A stretch of DNA of 64,000 nucleotides from Acetomicrobium hydrogeniformans ATCC BAA-1850 (GTDB lineage Bacteria > Synergistota > Synergistia > Synergistales > Acetomicrobiaceae), in assembly GCF_000160455.2 (NCBI RefSeq), contig NZ_ACJX03000001.1, positions 630,001 through 694,000 on the forward strand. Reading direction: 5' to 3'. Of the stretch, positions 43,065 through 51,352 are shown piece after piece. Below the pieces are notes generated by a model. It was not told the DNA's origin, ran no database searches, and was given only the letters and a program-made list of their open reading frames with translations. Position 1 is the first letter of the stretch, and each line of letters opens with the position of its first letter. The translations under genes and the position numbers were made by a program.

Positions 43065-44600
43065 CTAAACAGCTCTATACCATTCACAGTATCCGCAGGG
43101 GCCTGCCCCTTCGCCTTTGACGTAGGGGACGTTTCTCTTGATGAGCTTCGTCACGGCACATCCTTTGCAGGCTCTAACAGGAGCACCGGGCATACCGGGA
43201 TTCTTGGCCACGATGTTTGTCATCAAAGTGGCGGTAGTGCATTCGGGTGTCAAGTAGCACGGAAAATCTGCCAGTGCCATCAAAGCAGCAAACCTCTGAG
43301 TTATAGCGCAGGCAGGATAGGTGTACCTTTGAGGATTGCTCACTATTTCGTGTTTGTCAATTGGCGAAAGGTCTACCTCGATTCCCTTAATTTTACCACC
43401 TGCTCCAAGGGGACTGATATCCAAAATTTCTTCCCCTCTCAATATTACGTCCATGAAATCCACGTTGTGGAGTTCGTCGGCCTCCCCTCTCTTCGGGTTC
43501 ATGGCACAATAGTTATAGAACCGCTTTGTAAGAAGGTCAATTACCATAGGAACAGTGAAGCTATCAAGCCATAGGGTATAAGCCACGGCGCATGCCGGGG
43601 CCCCAGTAGCGACTGCCAAAACGTCCCACTCGCTTTTGAAAGCCCCTTCTTTCAAACCCTTCTTAAGGGTATTTTCAAAGACCTGCATTACAGCATCGTA
43701 TATCCCAAAGACCATGTCGTTTTTAAACATATTGTACGCCGATTGTGAAATGTGATGTCCCACATCGCCGACACAATAAGCCGGAACAGCCGTTATGTTG
43801 GCCGGATGCACGCCGGCCTTCAAGGCAGCCACAACATAGGGACGCATTCTTTCTTTATATTGTGCCATATACTTTCTCACATCGAAGGAGCTGTGAGGAC
43901 CGTGTCCACCTAAGTTATGAGTCTCCATGAGCCTTGCCTGAGCTTCCACAGGTTCCTTATATATGAACTGGAACTGTTTTACCTCTGCATCTTCCGCCTC
44001 GGCAGCCGATTTCCCTGCCTCAATGGCAGCTCGAAAGGCAGCACCAAAGCCATAGGATGTATTCATGCCCCAGGATTTGCAAGCAAGGATTGTCTTTTTG
44101 TCTTTGTCCGGAATATCTAATCCGAGTAAAATTTTGTTCACAAGATTAGGCACGGAACCTACGGACATCGCAAAATCAACAACACATGTAGGGCCGTACA
44201 TGCCGCCATATCTGCGAGCCGCTTCGCGCCCTATCAATGCCCTGTTTTCGCCGATAGCCTCGATGAACTTGTCCATTGATTTTTTGAAATCGGGGTCTTC
44301 CTCATAGAGTATTTCGAGTATGGGCGGGGTTTGATAATGTTCCACAAAGGGATCATCTTCCGGCCGAATATAATCGGTCAGCCCTTTTAAAATTTCGTAA
44401 TGGGCATTGACCGACTGGACGTGAAGATCGATGACTTCCTTGCACTGACCCTCGCCTACGGACATCTTGTTGACCGCATCGACATAGGGCTTGCAGTCAT
44501 CCAGCCTAAACTGACCACCGCGTTTTTCTTTTATCACAAGAAAAACGGACTTCGTGGCATCAATTGCTTCATTAAGCATCTTTTCAATTAAAGTAACCAT
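43065..44600 (-). CDS. DUF2193-like protein, first gene of the C1 operon
   Basis: A 511-residue soluble protein with no transmembrane segment. From memory it resembles DUF2193, a methanogen-associated family of unknown function; I could not verify this. The C-terminus carries two CxxC pairs (Cys478/Cys481 and Cys502/Cys505) plus further Cys in YPACAITQR and LTPECTTATL, a likely metal or Fe-S site. Several His/Asp-rich conserved-looking stretches (NLGGHGPHSSFD near 230; CVGDVGHHISQSAYN near 282) suggest an enzyme. The ATG has GGAGG/GGAAGG upstream and a strong promoter about 125-150 bp ahead. Its place before mtdB suggests it feeds or senses the C1 pathway; this is inference. Confidence 0.75.
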   Translation of the reverse strand: MVTLIEKMLNEAIDATKSVFLVIKEKRGGQFRLDDCKPYVDAVNKMSVGEGQCKEVIDLHVQSVNAHYEILKGLTDYIRPEDDPFVEHYQTPPILEILYEEDPDFKKSMDKFIEAIGENRALIGREAARRYGGMYGPTCVVDFAMSVGSVPNLVNKILLGLDIPDKDKKTILACKSWGMNTSYGFGAAFRAAIEAGKSAAEAEDAEVKQFQFIYKEPVEAQARLMETHNLGGHGPHSSFDVRKYMAQYKERMRPYVVAALKAGVHPANITAVPAYCVGDVGHHISQSAYNMFKNDMVFGIYDAVMQVFENTLKKGLKEGAFKSEWDVLAVATGAPACAVAYTLWLDSFTVPMVIDLLTKRFYNYCAMNPKRGEADELHNVDFMDVILRGEEILDISPLGAGGKIKGIEVDLSPIDKHEIVSNPQRYTYPACAITQRFAALMALADFPCYLTPECTTATLMTNIVAKNPGMPGAPVRACKGCAVTKLIKRNVPYVKGEGAGPCGYCEWYRAV

Positions 44601-44720
44601 GAAACCCTTCCCCCTCCTCAGTTTTTAAATTTCTCTCTAACAGAATATGGGCCCAATTTTATCTCCCATTTCTCACCCCCTCTGTTTTGAATGAATTAAT
44701 AGACATACTGCCTTATTTTA

Positions 44721-44749
44721 ATTCTCGCAGGGCATCCCTACTTTGTCAA
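44721..44749 (-). promoter_or_regulatory. Promoter of the methanopterin C1 operon
   Basis: On the minus strand a perfect TTGACA (44749-44744) is spaced 17 bp from GAGAAT (44726-44721, 4 of 6 consensus), about 120 bp in front of the first operon gene. The 5' leader that follows contains a possible 10-codon mini-ORF (44669-44637) with a strong GGGGGTG site. The whole run from 44600 down to 27169 shows no other convincing promoter. Confidence 0.6.
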
Positions 44750-44794
44750 GAAGTGCTAATGAAATGATATATCCATTTGTTATTCAGTGCTCTC

Positions 44795-46012
44795 TTACCT
44801 GGCGGTCTCGCGGGCAAAGATGTGAAAAACACAGGCTATACATATAACAAATGAAGCGTTCAAAAGTATCGGTGTCGAAAAACCTCCCCTATCGGCAAGC
44901 CAACCCAACATAACCGGCCCAACCACGAAGCCAATATCGCTTATTGCCCTATACAATCCCATACCTATCCCGTATTCCTCCCGCGACAGGGTATCTGCCA
45001 CGTAAGCAGATATAACGGGTCCCGCTAAGCCTATGCCGGTACCCATAACCATAGCACTAACGATTAACGACCAATAGCTTCTGCTGAAGGCCACCAATGC
45101 CAATCCTATGCCCAAAGCAACGCTCCCGGGCGTTATTAAAATTTTCCTGGGAAGTCTGGCGGATAACCTGCCAGCGACAAGCAGTGCCAAAAACTGAAAA
45201 ATTGTTACCACAGTCAAAACTGTACCTATAAGCGAGGCCGAAAGGTCCAATCTATCTGCTCCAAGCAAGGGTATGAGTTGGTTTTGCGTGCCGGTACGGG
45301 TGAAAAATATACCGAAGGTCACAAGCGAACCAAGCAGGAATTCTTTCTTTTCAAATAACTTCAATATGCTTCCCATAAACGTTGCTCCAGGCCTGGCATC
45401 TCCGCTTTCATCGATAGAAATGTCGTCGCAAATCTCCCTTACCGTCTTAGGGGACTTAGTTTCAGGTAGTTTAAAGTAAGCCCAGGCTGTAGCGAAAACC
45501 GCCATGAAGGCATAGACTATGAAGGGAGCTCGAATGCCCCATATATCAGCTATGTACCCCCCAAGAGTCGGACCAAGCCCTGCACCGATTAATATGGCGC
45601 CTTGATAAAAACTCATCATGGGACCTCTGGTCCTGACGTTGCTAATATCGGCAAGCATGACCATCGCGGCTGTTGTATATAAACCGGAGCCCAGACCCTG
45701 CAAAAATCTGAAAAACAACAGCTGCGGGTAGGTCTTGGCCAGGGCGCAAAAAAAGGACGCTCCCCCAAGTAAAGCAGGCCCGGCAATCAACATGGGCCGC
45801 CTTCCCAATACCTCGACCAATCTTCCGGCAGGAATATCCACCAAAATTCTTGCAACGCCAAATCCTGTAATCAAAAGTCCGACCATGGCGATATTTACTC
45901 CAAATGACCTCGCATAATGCGGTAATATAGGACTAACAATTCCAATACCTATCATCATGATTATCGCTATTGTACACAACACGATCAATACTTCTTTTCT
46001 CTTCCTCAACAT
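44795..46012 (-). CDS. Major facilitator superfamily transporter
   Basis: A 405-residue, 12-helix MFS protein of the drug:H+ antiporter-like type. The loop 2-3 signature reads GRLVEVLGRRPM near residue 63; FLQGLGSGLYTTAA and GAGLGPTLGGYIADIWG follow in the N-terminal half. The ATG at 46010-46012 has a perfect GGAGGTG site; an upstream start 14 codons earlier is unlikely. It is on the same strand as, and just upstream of, the C1 operon but separated by that operon's own promoter. The substrate is unknown. Confidence 0.88.
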   Translation of the reverse strand: MLRKRKEVLIVLCTIAIIMMIGIGIVSPILPHYARSFGVNIAMVGLLITGFGVARILVDIPAGRLVEVLGRRPMLIAGPALLGGASFFCALAKTYPQLLFFRFLQGLGSGLYTTAAMVMLADISNVRTRGPMMSFYQGAILIGAGLGPTLGGYIADIWGIRAPFIVYAFMAVFATAWAYFKLPETKSPKTVREICDDISIDESGDARPGATFMGSILKLFEKKEFLLGSLVTFGIFFTRTGTQNQLIPLLGADRLDLSASLIGTVLTVVTIFQFLALLVAGRLSARLPRKILITPGSVALGIGLALVAFSRSYWSLIVSAMVMGTGIGLAGPVISAYVADTLSREEYGIGMGLYRAISDIGFVVGPVMLGWLADRGGFSTPILLNASFVICIACVFHIFARETAR

Positions 46013-46085
46013 TACACCTCCATAAAATCTATCTATTCGCTTAAAAACAATCACATAAATAAATACAAAAAAATGTTTTTACCAC

Positions 46086-46115
46086 TTGACAATATTTATT
46101 AGGCCATGATAAATT
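46086..46115 (+). promoter_or_regulatory. Promoter of the trp operon
   Basis: A perfect TTGACA (46086-46091) is followed after 18 bp by TAAATT (46110-46115), giving a transcript start near 46122, about 25 nt before the leader-peptide ATG. The gap 46013-46386 otherwise holds only the divergent MFS upstream region and the trp leader. Confidence 0.7.
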
Positions 46116-46147
46116 CTACCCAACCTGACGAAAGGGGCAATAGCAAT

Positions 46148-46207
46148 ATGATAATACTTAATAATCACAATATAAAGAACAATAATTGGTGGTGGCAGGC
46201 TCGCTGA
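46148..46207 (+). CDS. trpL: trp operon leader peptide with three consecutive Trp codons
   Basis: ATG 46148 to TGA 46205-46207 encodes 19 residues ending NNNWWWQAR. The three adjacent TGG codons lie at 46187-46195. An AAAGGGG site precedes the ATG. In attenuation, a ribosome stalled at these codons when charged tRNA-Trp is scarce changes the folding of the downstream RNA. The Trp triplet sits in the 5' arm of the first hairpin, exactly as the model requires. Confidence 0.85.
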   Translation: MIILNNHNIKNNNWWWQAR

Positions 46208-46350
46208 GTCTGCCTGCCGCGGCCTAGATAAATTTTAGGGAGGGCCAGGGAGGCAGATCCCACAAGGATCAGTCTTCGTGGCCCTCTGTTTATATCCAAG
46301 TGTAATAAAACCGGAGGGCCCTCTAAAGAGGACTCTCCGGTTTTATTTTT
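46192..46350 (+). promoter_or_regulatory. trp attenuator (alternative RNA hairpins and terminator)
   Basis: Hairpin 1:2 pairs 46192-46200 with 46212-46220 and includes the last Trp codons. A middle hairpin pairs 46240-46247 with 46279-46286, with a nested GATCC/GGATC stem. The terminator pairs 46304-46316 with 46335-46347 (inner CCTC/GAGG), followed by a T-rich tract to 46350. Competing pairings are visible: 46210-46215 with 46251-46256, and GGCCCTC 46280-46286 with GAGGGCC 46314-46320, which would disrupt the terminator. This gives a ribosome-controlled switch ahead of trpE. Confidence 0.8.
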
Positions 46351-46386
46351 AGAGATTAATTTTACGAATATGAGGAGTGATGAGAA

Positions 46387-47763
46387 ATGTATGTGCAAAG
46401 AAAAAAGTCACTGGCGACAGTTTCAGACAATACAAACCTCAAATCACCATACGATAACTTAATAGTCGAAGATAAAAGGGGTTTATGCGAGATATTGAAA
46501 TACTACGAACCGTCTTTTTTGATGGAATTCAATGATTATATCGTTATTGGCACTTCTCCAAAAAGAATCTTTCAAGCTAAAAAAGACGAAACTATCGTAT
46601 TAGACCAGGATGGGCGAGAGAGCAAATTCCCCAAAAAGGACTTCTTCAAAATAGTCGATGAATACCTTAAAGAAAAGAGACCCTGTCCGAACAACTACGC
46701 GCCCTTCGACGGAGGACTTTTAGGATACATAGGATATGACATTATATCGGACTCGCGCTCATCTTCGCCCTTCCCCGATGCCTTTTTATTCGAGCCAGGG
46801 GTTTATTGCGTTGCAGATAAGACTACCGGAAAGATTATCTCTTCCAACCAAAGGGCGTTCTTCGATGAATTGCACTCTGAAACAGCCTTTGAAGCTCACG
46901 GATATGAAGATGTGCCTTTAGAGTTAGAGTCCATCCCGTCGAAGGAAGACTTCATCAGCATGGTTTCCGAAGTATTGGAACGAATAAAAAAGGGCGAGGC
47001 AACTCAGGTCGTCCTATCAAGACAAATCAAATCCAAAGACGTTTTTTGCCCTCTCTCGTTGTACAAAACATTAAAAACCGTTAACCCCTCCCCCTATATG
47101 TTCATCATGAATTTCGACGGGAAAAGTCTGATCGGGTCCTCTCCGGAACTTCTTTTAGGGATCAAGAATGGAGTCACCCTTACCAGACCGATAGCAGGCA
47201 CCAGGCGGCGGGGCAAAGATCTCGATGAAGACAATTTCTTCGAGATGGAGATGTTGTTTGACGACAAGGAACGGGAGGAACACATGCTTTTGTTGGATCT
47301 CTCGATGGAGGAGTTCAGAGGAATATGTCTGAAGGAAAGCATCAAAGTGTCTAAGTACTTTGAGGTGGAAAGGTACAGCAAGGTCATGCATCTCGTCTCT
47401 CAAGTAGAAGGTAGGCTCAGAACTGATATCAGCGCAATCCAGGCTCTGCAAGCCTCCTTTCCGGCAGGGACGGTAACGGGAACGCCTAAGGAAGTCGCCA
47501 TAAAAATTATAGGCGAGGCGGAGCCCTTTTCGAGAGGTCCCTATGGTGGCGCAATAGGATACATAGGGTTTAATGGTAACTTAGAGATGAGTATTGCCAT
47601 TAGGTCCTTCATGCAAACCGATGAAGGGCTGACAATTCAGGCCGGAGCAGGAATAGTCGCGGGTTCCGACCCGAAAAGAGAGTTTTTAGAAACGCAAAAC
47701 AAAGCAGCAGGCTTGATCGAAACTTTAAAAATTGCGAAAAACAGGAGGGATAACAATGCTTAA
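46387..47763 (+). CDS. trpE: Anthranilate synthase component I
   Basis: A 458-residue chorismate-binding enzyme making anthranilate. Visible: the N-terminal regulatory region, GGLLGYIGYD near residue 110, and the chorismate motifs SPELLLGIKNG, TRPIAGTRRRG near 258, MHLVSQVEG and FPAGTVTGTPK near 358. The ATG at 46387 has a GAGGAG site and lies after the attenuator. No glutamine-amidotransferase domain is fused and no trpG follows, so a TrpG/PabA subunit must come from elsewhere or ammonia is used. Confidence 0.95.
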   Translation: MYVQRKKSLATVSDNTNLKSPYDNLIVEDKRGLCEILKYYEPSFLMEFNDYIVIGTSPKRIFQAKKDETIVLDQDGRESKFPKKDFFKIVDEYLKEKRPCPNNYAPFDGGLLGYIGYDIISDSRSSSPFPDAFLFEPGVYCVADKTTGKIISSNQRAFFDELHSETAFEAHGYEDVPLELESIPSKEDFISMVSEVLERIKKGEATQVVLSRQIKSKDVFCPLSLYKTLKTVNPSPYMFIMNFDGKSLIGSSPELLLGIKNGVTLTRPIAGTRRRGKDLDEDNFFEMEMLFDDKEREEHMLLLDLSMEEFRGICLKESIKVSKYFEVERYSKVMHLVSQVEGRLRTDISAIQALQASFPAGTVTGTPKEVAIKIIGEAEPFSRGPYGGAIGYIGFNGNLEMSIAIRSFMQTDEGLTIQAGAGIVAGSDPKREFLETQNKAAGLIETLKIAKNRRDNNA

Positions 47764-48781
47764 AAACTATATTGAAAAACTTACCGTAGGAGAAAACCTA
47801 TCTTTCGAAGAGATGCACGAAGCCGTGATGGCAATCCTCAACGGCACCGCATCCCAAATAGAGTCTGCAGGTTTTTTAGTAGCTCTTAGGAGTAAAGGTG
47901 AAACCGTCGAAGAAATCACTGCCGCAGCAAAGGTAATGCGGGAAAAGGCAACTAAAGTCACCGCCCCCTCTACGGCCATAGACACCTGCGGCACGGGCGG
48001 AGATGGGATGGGCACGTTCAACATCTCAACTATCGCGTCTATCGTGGTAGCTGGCGCCGGCATTCCTGTGGCCAAGCACGGAAACCGCTCCGTTTCGAGT
48101 AAAAGCGGTAGCGCCGATTTGATTGAAGCTTTAGGAATTAAAATTTTGTCATTTCCCGAAATGATAAATGAAGCAATATCCAAGGTTAACTATGGGTTCC
48201 TTTTCGCTCCTAACTTTCACAGGGCTATGAAAAACGTGGCTAGAACCAGAAAGGAACTGGGTATCAGGACACTTTTCAACCTACTCGGCCCTTTAAGCAA
48301 CCCAGCCTTCGTAAACTACCAGATAATGGGCGTATACGACGACTCTCTGACTCGACCGATTGCAGAGGTCCTAATGAACCTGGGGCTTAAAAGCGGAATG
48401 GTGGTTCACGGCCATGGAGGACTGGACGAACTGTCTCTCAGCGGCCCGAATCACGTCGTCTATTTCAAGGGAGGACAAATGAAAGAATTTTACCTCGCTC
48501 CCGAAGACGTAGGATTGAAAAAAGCTCCCATAACAAGCTTATTGGCTAACTCGCCCCAGGAGAACGCAAAAATTGCGTTGGAGATCTTCAACGGCAAGGA
48601 ATGCGGCCCTAAAAGGGACGTAGTTACGCTGAATGCAGGTGCTGCCCTTTTCGTTGTCGGAGCAGCCGGCGATCTCGCCGAAGGAATAAGGCTCGCCGCA
48701 AATGTTATCGACGAGGGCCTTGCTGCAGATATACTTTACAGAATTGTTAAATTCACAAATAGCTTCGGTGAGGCTGCATGA
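47756..48781 (+). CDS. trpD: Anthranilate phosphoribosyltransferase
   Basis: A 341-residue enzyme joining anthranilate to PRPP. Motifs: DTCGTGGDGMGTFNISTI near residue 78, AKHGNRSVSSKSGSADLIEALG near 106 and RTLFNLLGPLSNPA near 165. The ATG at 47756 has a GGAGGG site and overlaps the trpE stop by 8 nt; a longer frame from 47732 lies inside trpE. No amidotransferase domain is fused to it. Confidence 0.95.
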   Translation: MLKNYIEKLTVGENLSFEEMHEAVMAILNGTASQIESAGFLVALRSKGETVEEITAAAKVMREKATKVTAPSTAIDTCGTGGDGMGTFNISTIASIVVAGAGIPVAKHGNRSVSSKSGSADLIEALGIKILSFPEMINEAISKVNYGFLFAPNFHRAMKNVARTRKELGIRTLFNLLGPLSNPAFVNYQIMGVYDDSLTRPIAEVLMNLGLKSGMVVHGHGGLDELSLSGPNHVVYFKGGQMKEFYLAPEDVGLKKAPITSLLANSPQENAKIALEIFNGKECGPKRDVVTLNAGAALFVVGAAGDLAEGIRLAANVIDEGLAADILYRIVKFTNSFGEAA

Positions 48782-49527
48782 TACTAAATCAAATTGCAAG
48801 AGAAAAAACTAAAGAACTGATAATTCTCAAAGCCCCTAAAAGATCGCTTTATGAAGCGTTGGACAAGCCTGGCATCTCAATAATTGCCGAGATCAAAAGG
48901 GCCTCGCCCAGCGCTGGCACGATCTTGGAAGATATCAATATTCCGTTGCGAGTCAACCAATACGAGATCGGAGGAGCAAGCGCTATTTCGGTAGTCACTG
49001 AAAGGCATTTTTTCAAGGGAAATATAGGCATGCTTAAAGAGGCCAAGAAGGCGACTCCCCTGCCAGTTCTCCGAAAGGACTTCATTATAGACAAAATCCA
49101 AGTCTATGAAAGCCTGTTTGCCGGGGCTGATGCCCTTCTTTTGATCATCTCTCTGATCGAAGAGGAGAAGAAATTAAGGGATTTGTTAAATCTAGCCTAT
49201 GAACTTGGAATGGAAGCTCTCGTGGAAGTCCACGACGAAGAAGAACTGATAACAGCCCTGAAATGCGATGCCAAGATCATAGGGTTTAACAACAGAAACT
49301 TGAAAACCATGACCGTTGACGTCAACCGATGCGAGCACCTTATGTCTTTTTTCAAAAAGCTCGACCCAAAAAGCAAGAGGAAGGTAGTGGCAGAAAGCGG
49401 GATGAAGACAAAGGAAGATGTAAAAAGGCTAAAGGAACTGAACTTCGACGGTCTTCTTATCGGCGAAACTTTGATGCGCTCTTCTTCTCCAGACAAGACC
49501 ATCAGGTCCTTACTAGGTGGGGAATAA
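48778..49527 (+). CDS. trpC: Indole-3-glycerol phosphate synthase
   Basis: A 249-residue TIM-barrel enzyme closing the indole ring. Conserved IIAEIKRASPSAGTI near residue 35, LPVLRKDFIIDKIQVYE near 98, GFNNRNLKTMTVD near 165 and VVAESGMKTKEDV near 203 carry the catalytic Lys and Glu residues. It starts in an ATGA overlap with trpD. Confidence 0.95.
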   Translation: MILNQIAREKTKELIILKAPKRSLYEALDKPGISIIAEIKRASPSAGTILEDINIPLRVNQYEIGGASAISVVTERHFFKGNIGMLKEAKKATPLPVLRKDFIIDKIQVYESLFAGADALLLIISLIEEEKKLRDLLNLAYELGMEALVEVHDEEELITALKCDAKIIGFNNRNLKTMTVDVNRCEHLMSFFKKLDPKSKRKVVAESGMKTKEDVKRLKELNFDGLLIGETLMRSSSPDKTIRSLLGGE

Positions 49528-49529
49528 CC

Positions 49530-50147
49530 ATGAGGGTAAAGATCTGCGGACTGACCAGAAAAAATGACGTAGAGGCCACTCTAAGGGCGGGAGTAGATGC
49601 AATCGGCTTTATATTGGCACAAAGTCCGAGGAAAGTAGATTTAGACACAGCCAAAAAACTGGCCTGCTGCATTCCGCCTTTCGTTTCAGTCGTAGCTGTA
49701 GTAAAAAATCCGACAATTGGATTTTTGGATGAAGTCATAAAGTCCAAAATCTTCGATATGGTCCAGTTTCACGGAGAAGAAGATCCAAACATCATATACG
49801 ATTGCCCCCTTAAGACGATTAAAGCCATACCCGTAAAAGATGAAAGAGACCTCCAAGCTATATCTCGTTATGTCCATGTTACTAATTTTTTTCTCTTCGA
49901 TGCTAAAGCGGGACCCTTTTCGGGAGGGACGGGCAAAACCTTCGATTGGCGAATAATCAAAGGCATTGACCCGGGTAAACCTTTTATACTGGCAGGCGGC
50001 ATAGGGCCAGAAAACATAGAAGAGGCCATCGAATTTGTAAATCCACATGCAATTGACGTTAACAGCGCCGTCGAATCTTCTCCGGGAATTAAAGACGAGA
50101 AGAAAATTTACGGACTCATGGAAAAGTTAAAAAAACTGGAAATATAA
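49530..50147 (+). CDS. trpF: Phosphoribosylanthranilate isomerase
   Basis: A 205-residue TIM-barrel isomerase. VKICGLTRKNDVEATLRAGVDAIGFI at the N-terminus contains the catalytic Cys; the second catalytic Asp lies in FLFDAKAGPFSGGTGKTFDW near residue 125; LAGGIGPENIEEAIE is near 155. The ATG at 49530 is two bases after the trpC stop with a GGTGGGG site. Longer frames upstream lie inside trpC. Confidence 0.95.
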   Translation: MRVKICGLTRKNDVEATLRAGVDAIGFILAQSPRKVDLDTAKKLACCIPPFVSVVAVVKNPTIGFLDEVIKSKIFDMVQFHGEEDPNIIYDCPLKTIKAIPVKDERDLQAISRYVHVTNFFLFDAKAGPFSGGTGKTFDWRIIKGIDPGKPFILAGGIGPENIEEAIEFVNPHAIDVNSAVESSPGIKDEKKIYGLMEKLKKLEI

Positions 50148-50165
50148 ATTTTAGGAGGGATAAAA

Positions 50166-51350
50166 TTGGATCTTAAAGGATATTTCGGAAGATTTGGAGG
50201 AAGGTTCGTACCGGAGACACTAATTCCGGCCCTGGAGGAATTGGAAGAGGCCTTTTATGAAGCCATAAACGACGAGGCCTTTATGGCACAATATCGATAT
50301 TTGTTGAAGGATTATTCCGGAAGACCGACGTCGCTTTATTTTGCCGATCGCCTCTCGAAGCACCTTAGCGACATCAAGCTTTACCTCAAGCGCGAGGATT
50401 TAAATCACACGGGAGCTCACAAGATCAACAACGTCCTTGGACAGATCCTTCTAGCTCTTCGCATGAACAAAAAAAGGATAATAGCCGAAACCGGCGCAGG
50501 ACAACACGGCCTGGCCACGGCCACGGCGGCGGCCAAGTTTGGCCTTGAATGTCACATCTACATGGGATTGGAAGACATGCATCGCCAAGCCCTAAACGTC
50601 TACAAGATGAGGACTTTGGGGGCCGAGGTCATACCGGTTACTTCAGGCACGATGACGCTCAAGGACGCCACCAACGAAGCCATCAGAGATTGGGTCACAA
50701 ACGTGTCGACCACTCACTACGTCATAGGCTCCGTCGTCGGCCCCCACCCCTATCCCATGATGGTGCGCGAGTTCCAACGCGTAATAGGAGATGAAACGAA
50801 AGAACAAATACTGCAAAAGGAGGGTCGCCTTCCCGACCTTTTGGTTGCCTGTGTCGGCGGGGGAAGCAACTCCATGGGAATGTTCTATCCCTTCGTAAAC
50901 GATAAAGATGTGAAGATGGTCGGAGTCGAAGCGGCAGGATACGGAATAGAGACAGGGCAGCACGCCGCAGCACTCACAGGAGGTAGCGTTGGCGTGTTGC
51001 ACGGATCGCGCTCTTATATCCTTCAGGATGAGAACGGCCAAATTGTTCCTGCAGTTTCCATATCGGCAGGCTTGGATTACCCGGGGGTAGGTCCTGAGCA
51101 CAGTTTTTATCATGAGACTGGCAGAGTTCACTATACCCATGCCACAGATGACGAGGCCATAGAAGCCTTCAAGCTCTTATGCGAAACGGAGGGCATAATC
51201 CCGGCGTTGGAAAGCGCCCATGCCCTTGCATTCTTAGTGAGAGAACACAAAAACATCGAGCCGGGAACGCTCGCAGTCCTATGCCTTTCCGGTAGAGGAG
51301 ACAAGGATATGGAAGCGATAAAGGGAAAACTTTTCGAGGAGGAGATGTAA
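50166..51350 (+). CDS. trpB: Tryptophan synthase beta chain
   Basis: A 394-residue PLP enzyme (TrpB1 type) joining indole and serine. Visible: [19 protein letters not shown] at the start, [15 protein letters not shown] with the PLP lysine near residue 83, ETGAGQHG near 105, the phosphate-binding GGGSNSMG near 228 and the VGVEAAG stretch. The start codon is TTG at 50166 behind GGAGGG; the sequence begins at the usual position for the family. Confidence 0.96.
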   Translation: MDLKGYFGRFGGRFVPETLIPALEELEEAFYEAINDEAFMAQYRYLLKDYSGRPTSLYFADRLSKHLSDIKLYLKREDLNHTGAHKINNVLGQILLALRMNKKRIIAETGAGQHGLATATAAAKFGLECHIYMGLEDMHRQALNVYKMRTLGAEVIPVTSGTMTLKDATNEAIRDWVTNVSTTHYVIGSVVGPHPYPMMVREFQRVIGDETKEQILQKEGRLPDLLVACVGGGSNSMGMFYPFVNDKDVKMVGVEAAGYGIETGQHAAALTGGSVGVLHGSRSYILQDENGQIVPAVSISAGLDYPGVGPEHSFYHETGRVHYTHATDDEAIEAFKLLCETEGIIPALESAHALAFLVREHKNIEPGTLAVLCLSGRGDKDMEAIKGKLFEEEM

Positions 51351-51352
51351 TT

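Noticed and set aside
46122-46386. T-box or TRAP-type control of trpE
   Set aside because: No T-box specifier/NGGTGG-type antiterminator sequence or tandem GAG/TAG repeats are seen; the WWW leader peptide and hairpins explain the region better.
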